Shown piece after piece: positions 35,395 to 45,030 of a stretch of 64,000 nucleotides of DNA (positions within the stretch are counted from its first letter, which is position 1; each line of letters opens with the position of its first letter). Origin of the DNA: Lysobacter sp. (GTDB taxonomy: Bacteria > Pseudomonadota > Gammaproteobacteria > Xanthomonadales > Xanthomonadaceae); contig SSGH01000007.1 of NCBI GenBank assembly GCA_008015835.1, positions 62,001 to 126,000 of the forward strand. The letters are read 5' to 3'. The notes under the pieces were generated by a model. It was given only the letters and a program-made list of their open reading frames with translations. It was not told the DNA's origin and searched no databases. The position numbers and the translations under genes were made by a program.

Positions 35395-37230
35395 TCAGGT
35401 TCCGGGATACAGCGGCGGCAGCATCGACGGGGCGTCGCTACGCCGCGCCGCGCGCCAGCGCGGGCCGTCGGCGAAGGCGGCGCGCAGCCGCGCGCGCGCG
35501 TCGGCGACCGCGCCGTCGTGCCAGCGCGCGCGCTGCAATGCGTCGATCGCGGCGCGTTGTGCGGGGTCGTCGAGCAGCGCGCGCAGACGGTCCAAATCCT
35601 TCGCCGCCGGCGTCGCCATCGCGCACAGCGCGTCCGCGATTTCGCCGAGGCTGCCGTTCTCGAGCAGGCGCTTGTACGCGAACGCATCGTAGCCGCGCGC
35701 GACCGGCGCCGCAGCCGCGGCCGAGCGCGCACGGCGCGGGGCCTTCCAGATTCGCCACGCCCAGATCGCGGTGGCGATCCACAGCACGGCGAGGATTCCG
35801 ATCGCCGCCAAGCCCGCGTGATCGCCGATCAAGCGCGCGAGCGGCCCATCGCTGTCGTCCTCCGCGTCGTCACCGGACAACGGGTTGCCGCTGTCGGCCG
35901 CGGGCGCCGTCGCGGACGCGTTCGCGGCGGGCGCGACTTGCCAGAGAAAATCGGGCAACGACGCCGTGCGCGCGACGCCGGCCTTCACGTCCCACCACAC
36001 CACGCGCGGACCGGCGATCCGCACCGAGCCGGTGCTCTGCGGCACGACCGAGAACTCGCGGACCATCGTGGTGCGGGGGCGGTCCTCGAAAAACGTCTCG
36101 TCGACCTGCGGCGGTTCGGGGAACACCTGCGCCGAGCCGTCGGCGGCGATCTGCAGTTCCGGCAGCATCACCGCGTTGGCGCCGTCGACGGTCATTTCCA
36201 CGATGACTTTCGCCGCTTCGCCCACCCGCGGAGAACGCTCCGCCGCGAGATAGCGCAACGTCACGCCGCGCGCGGGGAACCACGGCTGCGGCGCGTTGCC
36301 GGGAATCGGCAGCACCTGCAGGCTGCGCGCGTCGCCGGCCACTTTCAGCGTGCTGCGCCCGCCGGCCGCGCCGAACATTTCGTCGAACATCGACACGAGG
36401 CTGCGGCCTTCGAACACCGGCGGCGGCATGCGCAGCGTGCCGGGACGTTCGGGGATCACCAGGAAGCGACGCTCGATCACGCGATACAGCGTGCCGTCGA
36501 TATTGCGTCGAGATTCGATGTCGTCGCCGACCCGCACCAGCGCCGCGCCGGTCGGCGCCGGCTGATCCAACGTGCCGTCGATCAATCGCGTCGGTTCGTA
36601 ATACAACCGCACGACGTAACCGACCGCCTGCTGCACGTACGCGGGGCCGGGTTCGATCGAGGTCTGCACCATCGCCAGCGCGCTGACGTCGTTCTGCTGC
36701 GGCGGGGGCGCCGCGGTGGGCGCGTTGCGCGGCGGGGTCACGGTCACGCGGAACGGACCGACGGTCTGTTGGCCGATCCGGAACGGCGGAATGTCGATCA
36801 CGCCTTCGCGCGTGGGCTGCAGGCTCAGAATCATGCTGATCCGGATCATCATCCGCGCGCCGCTCATGTTGATCTGCTGATCGGTCTTCAGATCGACGAT
36901 ACGGAAATCGCGCAGGAACTCACCGAAATCCGGCGGCCCCATCGTGACGTCCTCGGTCTCGATGGTCATCGTCAGCGTTTCGTCGAGCGGCAGACGATCG
37001 CGATCGAGATACGCGCGGTTCTGCGCCGCGGCCGGAGCCGCCGTCAACGCGAGGCCGCACCACAGCGCCGCGAACAACGCCCATGCGGGCAACGCGGCGG
37101 GCAACGCGAGGAGCAACGCCGCCCATCCGCGCGCGAACGATGCCCCTCGCGAGGGCGTACGCGCACGTGCTGCGCAACGCGAAGGTGCGCGCGCGGCGTC
37201 GACGGCGCGGTGACGATGCGATGCGCTCAT
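35395..37230 (-). CDS. batD: BatD family protein
   Basis: 611-aa membrane-anchored protein of the BatD (Bacteroides aerotolerance D) family: signal sequence ending near AAAQ, several beta-sandwich domains in the periplasm (QNRAYLDRDRLPLDETLTMTIE…, VTPPRNAPTA, EVTFFEDRPRTTMVREFSV-like segment), a transmembrane helix (AIGILAVLWIATAIWAW) and a short cytoplasmic helical domain. It overlaps the preceding batB/C gene by 4 bp and ends the operon that begins with the MoxR ATPase. Its role is in envelope stress tolerance, by analogy. Confidence 0.88.
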   Translation of the reverse strand: MSASHRHRAVDAARAPSRCAARARTPSRGASFARGWAALLLALPAALPAWALFAALWCGLALTAAPAAAQNRAYLDRDRLPLDETLTMTIETEDVTMGPPDFGEFLRDFRIVDLKTDQQINMSGARMMIRISMILSLQPTREGVIDIPPFRIGQQTVGPFRVTVTPPRNAPTAAPPPQQNDVSALAMVQTSIEPGPAYVQQAVGYVVRLYYEPTRLIDGTLDQPAPTGAALVRVGDDIESRRNIDGTLYRVIERRFLVIPERPGTLRMPPPVFEGRSLVSMFDEMFGAAGGRSTLKVAGDARSLQVLPIPGNAPQPWFPARGVTLRYLAAERSPRVGEAAKVIVEMTVDGANAVMLPELQIAADGSAQVFPEPPQVDETFFEDRPRTTMVREFSVVPQSTGSVRIAGPRVVWWDVKAGVARTASLPDFLWQVAPAANASATAPAADSGNPLSGDDAEDDSDGPLARLIGDHAGLAAIGILAVLWIATAIWAWRIWKAPRRARSAAAAAPVARGYDAFAYKRLLENGSLGEIADALCAMATPAAKDLDRLRALLDDPAQRAAIDALQRARWHDGAVADARARLRAAFADGPRWRAARRSDAPSMLPPLYPGT

Positions 37231-39266
37231 CGACGCTCGTCTCCGCTGGCGCGTCGGCGATATTCCTGCTCGAACTTCGCGCGCAGCAACCCGCCCGGAT
37301 CGTCGGGCACGCGGCGCAGGCGCGCTTCGTTGAGGATGCGCACCTGACGCTCTTGCGCGGTTTCGGGGCGGCCGGTTTCGCCCGCGCCGGACGGCACCGG
37401 ACGCGGACGCTGCGCCAGCGCGCGTTCCATGCGCTCGCGCTGGGCGGCGTCGGCTTCGCGCTGCGCGTTGGGGTCGTCGCGCTGATTCTTGCCGCCGCCA
37501 TCGTTGCCCGGCGGATCGCTCGGCCGCGGCGCGTTGCGGTCGCGCTGGGGGTCGCGCTTCTGGTCGCGGCCGGCGTCGTTCGGACGCGGCGGATTGGGTG
37601 GCGGGTTCGGCGGCGTCTGCGCGCCGTTCGGGTTGCGGTTCTGCTGGCCGTTCTGACCGTTTTGGCCATTCTGCGTCTGCGATCCGTCGTTGCGGTTCTG
37701 GCCCGAATCCTTCGGGTTCTGCGGCTTCGGCGGCTGGCCGGACTGCTGCGGGTCGCCGCCGGGTTGCTGCTGCGCGTTCGGCTGCTGGCCCTGATCGCTC
37801 TTGCCCTGATTCTTCTCGCCGTCCTGCTTACCGTCGTTTTTCGGATCGTTCTGTTTGCGGTCTTGATCGCGATCGTTTTTCGGCGGCTTGCGACGCATCG
37901 CTTCGACCACCGCGCGACGGTTCTCGATCGCGTCGGTCATGTTGGGCTGCGCGCGCAGCGCCTCGTCGTACGCGTCGATCGCTTCGGGATAACGCCCTTG
38001 GCGCGCGAGCGCGTTGCCGCGGTTGTAGTCGGCGTCGGCGCCCGGCAGGTTCTGCCACAGACGTTCGGCAGCCGCGTAATCGCGGCGTCGGAACGCTTCG
38101 CCCGCGCGCTGCATCGCGCGATGCGCCTGTTGGTCCTGCCGCAGCCACAAATCGCCGTCGGCGGCCTGCGCGGGTTGCCAAGGCAGACAACACAACAGCA
38201 CCACCGCCAGCACGCCGCGGCGGAACGCGAACAGCGCGGTCAACAGCAACAGCGGCAATAGCCAGTAACCCTCGTCGATCGCCATCGCGCCGCGCTTGCC
38301 GCCGCCGCTGGTCGCTTCCATGCGCTGCGCATCGAGAACGCCCAGTTTCACGAGGTCGCTGTCGTCGACGGTCACCGCCGCGTATCGCCCCTTGCCTTCC
38401 GCGGCCAGCGAGGCGAGCGCCGAACCGTCCAGGCGAATCGCTTCGGCGACGCCGCGCACCATGCGCTGCGCGCCGCGCTCGCTCGCCAACCCCAGCACCG
38501 AAACGCGATAGCCTTCGGACGCGGCGTCGCTCGCGGCGCTTTCGACGCGACGCTCGTCGCCGTCGAGCATGTCGGTGATCACCAGAATGTCGCCGCGACG
38601 AAAACCGGCGCGACGCAGCAACAGCGCCGACTCGGCGATGCCGCGATCGGTGCGGCTGCCGCGCTTGGGCATGATGTTCGGATGCAGCGCGTCCAAATAC
38701 AGCGCGACGTTCGCGAAGTCCTCGGTCAGCGGGGTGACGGTGAACGCATCGCCCGCGTAGACCACCAGCGCGATTTGCCCGCCGCCGCGCCGCCGCAGGA
38801 TCTCGGCGATTTCGGCGCGCGCGCGCTGCAGCCGCGACGGCGGCAGATCGGTGGCGAGCACGCGCTGCGACAGATCCAGCGCGATCACCAGCGGCGTGCG
38901 GTCTTCCCACAACGGCTGCGGCGATTTGCGCCAACTCGGCCCCGCCAACGCGAGAAACAGGGTCGCGTATCCCACCGTCAGCGCGAGCGCCGCGAACGCG
39001 CGCCCGAGCCGATGCATCAGGCCGCCGTCGGCCTGCGCTTCGCCCTGCAGCAGATGGCGCAGCAGATGCGGATCGATCGCGTCGCGCCAGACGCTTTGCG
39101 TGCGCCGCCGACGCCACCACCACCACAGCAACGGCGGTAAACCGAGCAAGCCGAGCAACCACCACGGACGCAGGAACATCAAGTCGCGCGCGCCGCTCGC
39201 CAACGCTCGCATCGCATCGACGAAGGCGCTGGACAGCAAAGCGTCGGACCAAGCGGCGACGTCCAT
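37227..39266 (-). CDS. Fused BatB/BatC: VWA domain plus TPR protein
   Basis: 679-aa protein joining a BatB-like part (N-terminal helix pair with WWLLGLLGLPPLLWWWW, then a von Willebrand A domain) and a BatC-like part (signal-like helix, TPRs with NRGNALARQGRYPEAIDAYDEAL, then a very Gln/Asn/Pro/Asp-rich tail). The VWA metal site is degenerate: LDLSQR stands where DxSxS is expected, so the last Ser is replaced by Arg. Other MIDAS-like parts (TDRGI, ITDMLDG) remain. It overlaps batA by 1 bp and batD by 4 bp. The start MDVAAWSD was chosen for this overlap; the open frame extends further upstream but only antisense-like sequence is added. Confidence 0.88.
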   Translation of the reverse strand: MDVAAWSDALLSSAFVDAMRALASGARDLMFLRPWWLLGLLGLPPLLWWWWRRRRTQSVWRDAIDPHLLRHLLQGEAQADGGLMHRLGRAFAALALTVGYATLFLALAGPSWRKSPQPLWEDRTPLVIALDLSQRVLATDLPPSRLQRARAEIAEILRRRGGGQIALVVYAGDAFTVTPLTEDFANVALYLDALHPNIMPKRGSRTDRGIAESALLLRRAGFRRGDILVITDMLDGDERRVESAASDAASEGYRVSVLGLASERGAQRMVRGVAEAIRLDGSALASLAAEGKGRYAAVTVDDSDLVKLGVLDAQRMEATSGGGKRGAMAIDEGYWLLPLLLLTALFAFRRGVLAVVLLCCLPWQPAQAADGDLWLRQDQQAHRAMQRAGEAFRRRDYAAAERLWQNLPGADADYNRGNALARQGRYPEAIDAYDEALRAQPNMTDAIENRRAVVEAMRRKPPKNDRDQDRKQNDPKNDGKQDGEKNQGKSDQGQQPNAQQQPGGDPQQSGQPPKPQNPKDSGQNRNDGSQTQNGQNGQNGQQNRNPNGAQTPPNPPPNPPRPNDAGRDQKRDPQRDRNAPRPSDPPGNDGGGKNQRDDPNAQREADAAQRERMERALAQRPRPVPSGAGETGRPETAQERQVRILNEARLRRVPDDPGGLLRAKFEQEYRRRASGDERR

Positions 39267-40345
39267 CAGCCTCGCCTCCGGCCGAGCCACCACGCCTGCA
39301 GCACCGCCAGCGCCGCGAAGAACAGCGCCGCCATCAACAGCAACGGATAACGCTCGATCTTCGGCCGTAAGCGTTCGCCCGGGCGCTTCACCGGCTCCAA
39401 TCGATCGATCTCGGCGTAGATGCCGGCGAGTTGTTCGATATCGCGCGCGCTGAAGCTGCGTCCGCCGGTGATCCGCGCCACTTCTTTCAGCGTGGTTTCG
39501 TCGAACATCTGATCGCCGCCGGGCACGCGGATCGGCACGCCGAACACCGACATGCCCGCGCCGTAGCCCCCGAACGCGATCGTGTGCACGCGCACGCCGA
39601 CGTCGCGCGCGAGATTCGCGGCGGCGATCGGGTCGAACGTGCCGGCGGTGTTGACGCCGTCGGTCAACAGAATCAGCACGCGCTGCTCCGCCGGCTGCTG
39701 GCGCAAGCGCTTCGAGGCCAAGGCGATGGCGTCGCCGATCGCGGTTTCCTGGCCGGCCAGCCCGATCGCGGTGCTGTTCAACTGCTCGCGCACGGTTTCC
39801 AGATCGTGCGTCAACGGCGTCATCGCATAGGCGCGTTCGCCGAACACGACCAAGCCCACGCGATCGCCGCTGCGGCGATCGAGAAAGTCCGAGATCACGG
39901 CCTTGGCGACCGCCAAACGATTCGCGGCGCGGCCGCGCAGCTCCATATCGACCTGCTGCATGCTGCCGGACAGATCGAGCGCCAGCATCATGTCGCGCGC
40001 GGCCTGCGGCGGCTGCATCATCTCGCCCAACTGCTGCGGACGCGATGCGGCGACGCACAGCGCGGCCCACGCCAGCCACAGCCACAGTGGGCCGAGACCG
40101 GCATGTTTGACCGGCGCCGGGCGACGCACCGCCAAGTGCTCCAAGCGCCCGCCATAGGGCACGCGCAGCGCGGTTTCGCGACTGCGCACCGCGGGCAGCG
40201 CCCAGCGCACCAGCAGCGGCAGCGGCAGGCACAGCCACCACCACGGCCACGCGAAACCGGCCAGGCCGAACACCGATGCGACCTTCGCCGAGAACGACGA
40301 GAGCATCGCGAACAGCCCGCCCGCGGCGACCGCTTCCGCGCTCAT
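39266..40345 (-). CDS. batA: BatA-like VWA domain protein
   Basis: 359-aa inner-membrane protein: two N-terminal transmembrane segments, a periplasm- or cytoplasm-facing von Willebrand A domain with an intact MIDAS (LALDLSGSM, then TAIGDAI and LLTDGVNTAG), and a C-terminal transmembrane helix. In contrast to its neighbour the metal site looks functional. The start MSAEAVAAGG overlaps the DUF4381 stop by 4 bp. Part of the MoxR/Bat operon. Confidence 0.9.
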   Translation of the reverse strand: MSAEAVAAGGLFAMLSSFSAKVASVFGLAGFAWPWWWLCLPLPLLVRWALPAVRSRETALRVPYGGRLEHLAVRRPAPVKHAGLGPLWLWLAWAALCVAASRPQQLGEMMQPPQAARDMMLALDLSGSMQQVDMELRGRAANRLAVAKAVISDFLDRRSGDRVGLVVFGERAYAMTPLTHDLETVREQLNSTAIGLAGQETAIGDAIALASKRLRQQPAEQRVLILLTDGVNTAGTFDPIAAANLARDVGVRVHTIAFGGYGAGMSVFGVPIRVPGGDQMFDETTLKEVARITGGRSFSARDIEQLAGIYAEIDRLEPVKRPGERLRPKIERYPLLLMAALFFAALAVLQAWWLGRRRG

Positions 40346-40809
40346 CGGCGCGCTCCCATCAACTGCGCGAAGCGGGTCCGCGCCAGCGCGCGCAACGTAT
40401 CCAGTTCGTGCGCCGGCACATCGCGACGGAAACCGCCGTCGAGCAGCAAACGTCCCGGGCCGGCGCTGAACGTCGTGCGCCGCTTGTCGCCGTCGAGAAA
40501 CCGCAGCCAGGCTTCGCCGGCCAAGCGGTCCGCCTTGGGGTCGCGACGACGCGAGGCGCGCCGCAGCAGTTCCGACATCGCGGCGATCTGCGCGGGCGCG
40601 CCGGCCGCCGCGGCAGCCGTCACGGTGTCGTCGAACAACCGAAACATCGCGTCGCGACGACGGCGGCGGCGCACGTACCACCACGCCACCAGCGCGACGA
40701 TCGCGAGCACCGCCGCGAACACCAACCACCAGCCCGGCGCGGGCGGCCACCAACTCGGCGCCGCCGGCGAATGGATATCGCGCAGCACGAGTTCGTTCGG
40801 CCCGCTCAT
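40342..40809 (-). CDS. DUF4381 family membrane protein
   Basis: 155-aa protein with a single transmembrane helix near residues 26-46 (WWLVFAAVLAIVALVAWWYV) and a basic helical cytoplasmic part (SELLRRASRRRDPKADRLAGEAWLRFLDG). DUF4381 proteins sit between DUF58 and VWA genes in Bat operons, as here, with 4-bp overlaps on both sides. Exact role unknown. Confidence 0.88.
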   Translation of the reverse strand: MSGPNELVLRDIHSPAAPSWWPPAPGWWLVFAAVLAIVALVAWWYVRRRRRRDAMFRLFDDTVTAAAAAGAPAQIAAMSELLRRASRRRDPKADRLAGEAWLRFLDGDKRRTTFSAGPGRLLLDGGFRRDVPAHELDTLRALARTRFAQLMGARR

Positions 40810-41711
40810 GCCGCCCTCGTCTGTCCGAACAGCGGTAGCCACATCGCGCTGTCGGCTTCGCTCGACAACACCTGCGCGCGAATGCCGCTGCGGCCGAGCA
40901 CGCCCAAATCGTGGCGCAGCGGCGCGACGAAGGTTTGATCCCACCGCTGGCGCGGCGCGGCGGCGGCGAGATCCAATTCCAAACGATGCCCCGCCGAGAA
41001 GAACGGCAGCGCGCGCTTCGGCGGATCGCGCTCGAGCGGGTCGCTCAGCAGCAGCACCACCACTTCGCGATGCTGCGCGAGCGTGGGCCAACGCGATTCC
41101 GGCACCGCCGCGACGCTCAGCGGATCGGCCAGCACCAACAGGCGCGAACCCGGGCGCAGCAAGCGATCGGCCTGATCCAGCGCCATCGCCAAACCGGCGT
41201 CGTCCGGCGGCGGCTGCGAATACCAGCGCACCAGGCCATCGAGCACGCGCAGCGCGCCGCGCATGCCCGCCACCGGCGTGCGCGGCGGCTCGCGCAGACT
41301 CGCGCGCAGCGCGGCGATCCGGTCGCCGTCGCGCACCGCGGCCCAGCACGCCACCGCGCCCGCGCGCGCCGCCTGCACCGATTTGAAGCGCGTGCGCGTG
41401 CCGAAATACAGCGTCGGCGCGGTGTCGGCCACGATCAACGTCAAGCGCTCGCGCTCGGCTTGGAACAATTTCGTATGCGGCTTACCGGTGCGCGCGGTAA
41501 GTCGCCAATCGATATGCCGCGCATCGTCGCCGAGCGCGTATTCGCGCGATTCGGCGTATTCCATGCCGCGGCCGCGAATCGGCGAGGCCGCCTGCCCGCT
41601 CAAGCCGTGCCGGCCGCGGCGCGGCGGCCGACGGCCGAGCACCGACCGCCGCAGCGCGACGAGTTCGTCGAGCGTCGGGGCGATGCCGTTGGCGGTGGTC
41701 GTGGAATCCAT
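40806..41711 (-). CDS. DUF58 domain protein
   Basis: 301-aa cytosolic protein of the DUF58 family (VWA-related, linked to MoxR ATPases). Family signature: GMEYAESREYALGDDARHIDWRLTARTGKPHTKLFQAERE. It overlaps the DUF4381 gene by 4 bp and follows the MoxR gene by 76 bp. Thought to act with MoxR in assembly or chaperoning of the VWA proteins. Confidence 0.9.
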   Translation of the reverse strand: MDSTTTANGIAPTLDELVALRRSVLGRRPPRRGRHGLSGQAASPIRGRGMEYAESREYALGDDARHIDWRLTARTGKPHTKLFQAERERLTLIVADTAPTLYFGTRTRFKSVQAARAGAVACWAAVRDGDRIAALRASLREPPRTPVAGMRGALRVLDGLVRWYSQPPPDDAGLAMALDQADRLLRPGSRLLVLADPLSVAAVPESRWPTLAQHREVVVLLLSDPLERDPPKRALPFFSAGHRLELDLAAAAPRQRWDQTFVAPLRHDLGVLGRSGIRAQVLSSEADSAMWLPLFGQTRAA

Positions 41712-41787
41712 ACGTTCCGATGTGCGATGGCCGGGCGTCGAAGCGAGTGCGCGACGCGAGCGAACGAAGCGCGACGCGGCCGCGGAC

Positions 41788-42819
41788 TTACGGCAGCGGC
41801 ACTTTCTCGATCAGCGCCTGCACCAAACGCTCGCCGTCCCAACCCTCGGCGACGGCTTCGTAACTGGGCAGCACGCGATGACGCAGCACGTCGAGCGCCA
41901 CGTCGCGCACGTCTTCGGGCGTGACGAAATCGCGACCGGACAGCCATGCGCGGGCGCGGGCGCAACGCTCCAGCGCGATCGAACCGCGCGGGCTCGCGCC
42001 CCACCCGATGCGTCGGGCCAGGGCTTGGTCGTAGCGCGCGGCGTTGCGCGAGACCAGCACCAATTCGATCAGATAGCGCTCCAGCGCGGGCGACATGTGC
42101 AAATCCAGCACCGCCGAACGCGCCGCGAAGACATCGGCCGCCGTGAGTTTCGCGGGTGCCGGTGCGCGCGCCGCCGTCGCGGCCTCGCCGCTCGCGCCTT
42201 CGGCGTTCGCCTCGCGCGCGCGGTCGCGCGCCAGGCGCAGAATTTCGCCCTCCATCGTCGCTTCCGGGTACCCGATGCGCACGTACATCAAAAAACGATC
42301 GAGCTGCGCTTCCGGCAGCGGGAACGTGCCTTCCTGTTCGATCGGGTTCTGGGTCGCCATCACCAGGAACAAACGCGAGAGCGGATACGTGCGGCGGCCG
42401 ACCGTCACCTGACGTTCGCCCATCGCTTCGAGCAAGGCCGACTGCACTTTGGCCGGCGCGCGGTTGATTTCGTCGGCCAACAACAGCGAATGGAAAATCG
42501 GCCCGGGTTGGAATTCGAACTTGCCGTCCTGCGGCCGCCACACTTCGGTGCCGGTGAGGTCGGCGGGCAGCAGGTCGGGGGTGAACTGGACGCGCGCGAA
42601 ATCCGCTTCCAGGCGCGCCGACAACGCGCGGATCGCCGTGGTCTTCGCCAAGCCGGGCGCGCCTTCCACCAGCAGATGGCCGTCGGCCAGCAGCGCGATC
42701 AGCAACCGCTCGATCAACGCGGATTGGCCGACGATCTCGGCCGACAGGCTGTCGCGCAATTCGGCGAATGCGGCGTGCAGCCGGCTCGGCGTTCGGGTCT
42801 GAGTATCCATCGACGACAT
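41788..42819 (-). CDS. MoxR family AAA+ ATPase
   Basis: 343-aa AAA+ ATPase of the MoxR family, a chaperone-like partner of VWA proteins. Walker A is EGAPGLAKTT, Walker B is LLLADEINRAP, sensor 1 is MATQNPIEQEGTFPLPEAQLDRF. The C-terminal lid has DVALDVLRHRVLPSYEA. An internal Ala-rich insertion (AEGASGEAATAARAPAPAK) separates core and lid. The start MSSMDTQ was chosen for CAGGA upstream; MDTQ three codons later is possible. First gene of the Bat operon. Confidence 0.92.
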   Translation of the reverse strand: MSSMDTQTRTPSRLHAAFAELRDSLSAEIVGQSALIERLLIALLADGHLLVEGAPGLAKTTAIRALSARLEADFARVQFTPDLLPADLTGTEVWRPQDGKFEFQPGPIFHSLLLADEINRAPAKVQSALLEAMGERQVTVGRRTYPLSRLFLVMATQNPIEQEGTFPLPEAQLDRFLMYVRIGYPEATMEGEILRLARDRAREANAEGASGEAATAARAPAPAKLTAADVFAARSAVLDLHMSPALERYLIELVLVSRNAARYDQALARRIGWGASPRGSIALERCARARAWLSGRDFVTPEDVRDVALDVLRHRVLPSYEAVAEGWDGERLVQALIEKVPLP

Positions 42820-43017
42820 GCGGTCCTGTGAGCGAAGGCGGAAAGGCCGGTCCCGAAGTTTGACGCATGCGCGGGGCAAATGTTCACTCCGACCGCGCGA
42901 ATCCGCCGCCCGATGCGGCCGCCTATCCGACTTCGGGCTGCGTTCATCCGCCCATGGCGCGTCCGAGCGCGTCCCCCGTAGTGCCTTGCGGACGGAAGAC
43001 CGCCGCGTTCGCGGACG

Positions 43018-43048
43018 AAAAAAAAAAAGCGGGGGCCGAAGCCCCCGC
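43018..43048 (-). terminator. Rho-independent terminator of pilMNOPQ
   Basis: GCGGGGGC (43029-43036) pairs with GCCCCCGC (43041-43048) across a CGAA loop. On the minus strand a run of eleven Ts follows (43028-43018). It is 31 bp past the pilQ stop. Confidence 0.95.
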
Positions 43049-43078
43049 CGTGATGCGTTCGGATCGGCGCGCGTCGAA

Positions 43079-45013
43079 TCAGACGCGCTGCGCGACCGGG
43101 ATGACCTTCGGGGTCACGAAGATCAGCAGTTCGGCTTTGTTCTTCGAACGGCCCTTCTTCTTGAACAGATTGCCCAGGAACGGCACGTCGGCCAGGAACG
43201 GAACCTTCGAGACGTCGCTGGTGCTCTTGAACTCGTAAACGCCGCCGATGACGACCGTGTTGCCGTCGTCCACCAGCACCGCGGTGTTCACTTCGCGCTT
43301 GGCGATCAGCGGCACCGAGCCGTTCACGGTCTGCACGAACTGTTCGAGTTCGTCCTTCTTCACCGTCATCGCCATGAACACGCGGCCGTCGTTGGTGATC
43401 GTCGGCGTGACCTTCAGTTCGAGCACGATTTCCTTGAAGTTCACGGTCTGCACGATCTGACCGCCCGAGGCCTGCGTCGTGATGTAACCGACTTCGCGAC
43501 CCTGCTTGATCACCGCTTCGCGCTGATTGCTGGTGACCACGCGCGGGTTGGAGATCACTTCGCCGCGGCCCTCTTCCTGCATCGCGGACAGTTCGATATC
43601 CAAACCGTAGCCCGCGTTGAGGAAGGTCAGCGCCAGCGTGGTCGGCGTGCTGGTGATCAAGGCGCCGGGGTTGGCGGCCAAATCGCCGTTCATTTCGTTG
43701 TTGAGGACGTTCCTCAGGCGGCCGTCGGTACCGCGCACCGTGGTGAACGAGTCGCCCACGCTGACGTTGTCTTTCGTGCCGCGGATGCCGAAGCGGGCGC
43801 CGAGTTCGCGCGCGAAGTCTTCGTTGGCGATCACGATGCGGGCTTCGATCAGCACTTGATCGACCGGCTTGTCGAGTTGGTTCACCAGACGGCGGATTTC
43901 CGAGACGCGCGCCGGGATATCGATCACCAGCAGCGTATTGGTGCGGCGATCGAAGCTGATGCTGCCGCGCGGCGACAGGAAGCCGCGATTGAACTGCTGA
44001 CCGCCGCCGCCGCTGCCGCCGCCGCCGGCGCCGCTGTTCTGCGCGCCCTTGCTTTCGTCGGTGAGCAGTTTGGCGATGTCTTCGGCGTTGCCGTAGCTGA
44101 CCGGGACGTACTCGGTGACCATCTCGGCGCGGTTCTCGATCGCGATGCGCGCGTCTTCTTTGTCCTGTTCGAACTTGGCGATTTCCGCCTGCGGCGCGAC
44201 CCACACCACGTTGCCGCTGCGGCGCTTATCGAGGGCCTTGGCCTGCAGGACGATGTCGAGCGCCTGATCCCACGGCACGTTGATCAAACGCAGCGTGACG
44301 TTGCCGAGCACGGTGTCGCTGGCGACGATGTTCAGGCCGGACTCTTCGGCGATGAGCTGCAGCACCGTGCGCACCGGCACGTCCTGGAAGTTGAACGTGA
44401 CCGGCTTGCCGGTGTAGGTGCGCGGCTGGGCCGCGGTCGCGACCCGCTGCGCGACCGTCGCGGTCGCGGCGCTGGAGCCGACGGCGCGCGTCGGGGCGGA
44501 AGCGCGCGGCACGATTTCGACGATGTACTCGCGGCCGGTCTGGTACGCCAGCGGCTCGAACTGGCCGCGGGTGTTCAGCGTGATCTGCGCGACGTGCGCG
44601 TTGGCGCTGGCTTCGACTTGGCTGACGGGCGTCGCGAAGTCGGTCACGTTGAGAATGCGCTGCAGGTTCGCGGCCATCGTGGCGTTGCCGATGTCCACGA
44701 CCACGCCTTTGTCGGTGGTGCGCAGATCCGGCGTGGCGCCGTCGCGGTCGAAACGCAGGATGAGCTTGCCGGAGCCGCCCTCGCCCTGCTTGAAGTCGAT
44801 ATTGGTGATCGACGCGACGCCGGCGGTTTGGCCGTTGCTGACGGCGGGCGCGACGACGGCGGGAGGGGCCGCGGCGGGCGCAGGTTGGGTCGGCGGCGCG
44901 GCGCCGACGGCGCTCAGCGCCGACAACATCCCCGCGGCAAGCCCAAACACAGCGGCTCTGACTGGCAACGTGCGTCGGCCCTGCTGCAGGCTTTGCGCTT
45001 TGAGTACGGTCAT
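43079..45013 (-). CDS. pilQ: Type IV pilus secretin PilQ
   Basis: 644-aa outer-membrane secretin through which the type IV pilus passes. Signal peptide to about residue 40, one AMIN domain (about 65-150, binds peptidoglycan), an STN/N0 domain (VTFNFQDVPVRTVLQLIAEESGLNIV), an N1/NolW domain with a Gly/Ser loop (GAGGGGSGGGGQQ), and the secretin channel domain (VISNPRVVTSNQREAVIKQG, VPFLADVPFLGNLFKKK, ELLIFVTPKVI). Start MTVLKAQ has GAGGGGAT upstream. Last gene of pilMNOPQ. Many PilQ proteins have two or more AMIN domains; only one is evident here. Confidence 0.95.
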   Translation of the reverse strand: MTVLKAQSLQQGRRTLPVRAAVFGLAAGMLSALSAVGAAPPTQPAPAAAPPAVVAPAVSNGQTAGVASITNIDFKQGEGGSGKLILRFDRDGATPDLRTTDKGVVVDIGNATMAANLQRILNVTDFATPVSQVEASANAHVAQITLNTRGQFEPLAYQTGREYIVEIVPRASAPTRAVGSSAATATVAQRVATAAQPRTYTGKPVTFNFQDVPVRTVLQLIAEESGLNIVASDTVLGNVTLRLINVPWDQALDIVLQAKALDKRRSGNVVWVAPQAEIAKFEQDKEDARIAIENRAEMVTEYVPVSYGNAEDIAKLLTDESKGAQNSGAGGGGSGGGGQQFNRGFLSPRGSISFDRRTNTLLVIDIPARVSEIRRLVNQLDKPVDQVLIEARIVIANEDFARELGARFGIRGTKDNVSVGDSFTTVRGTDGRLRNVLNNEMNGDLAANPGALITSTPTTLALTFLNAGYGLDIELSAMQEEGRGEVISNPRVVTSNQREAVIKQGREVGYITTQASGGQIVQTVNFKEIVLELKVTPTITNDGRVFMAMTVKKDELEQFVQTVNGSVPLIAKREVNTAVLVDDGNTVVIGGVYEFKSTSDVSKVPFLADVPFLGNLFKKKGRSKNKAELLIFVTPKVIPVAQRV

Positions 45014-45030
45014 ATCGCTATCCCCTCGTC

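Noticed and set aside
39267-40250. N-terminal extension that would make the BatB/C protein 1007 aa
   Set aside because: The extra 328 codons overlap batA in another frame and read as Arg/Ala-rich noise; the start at 39266 overlaps the batA stop as expected in this operon.
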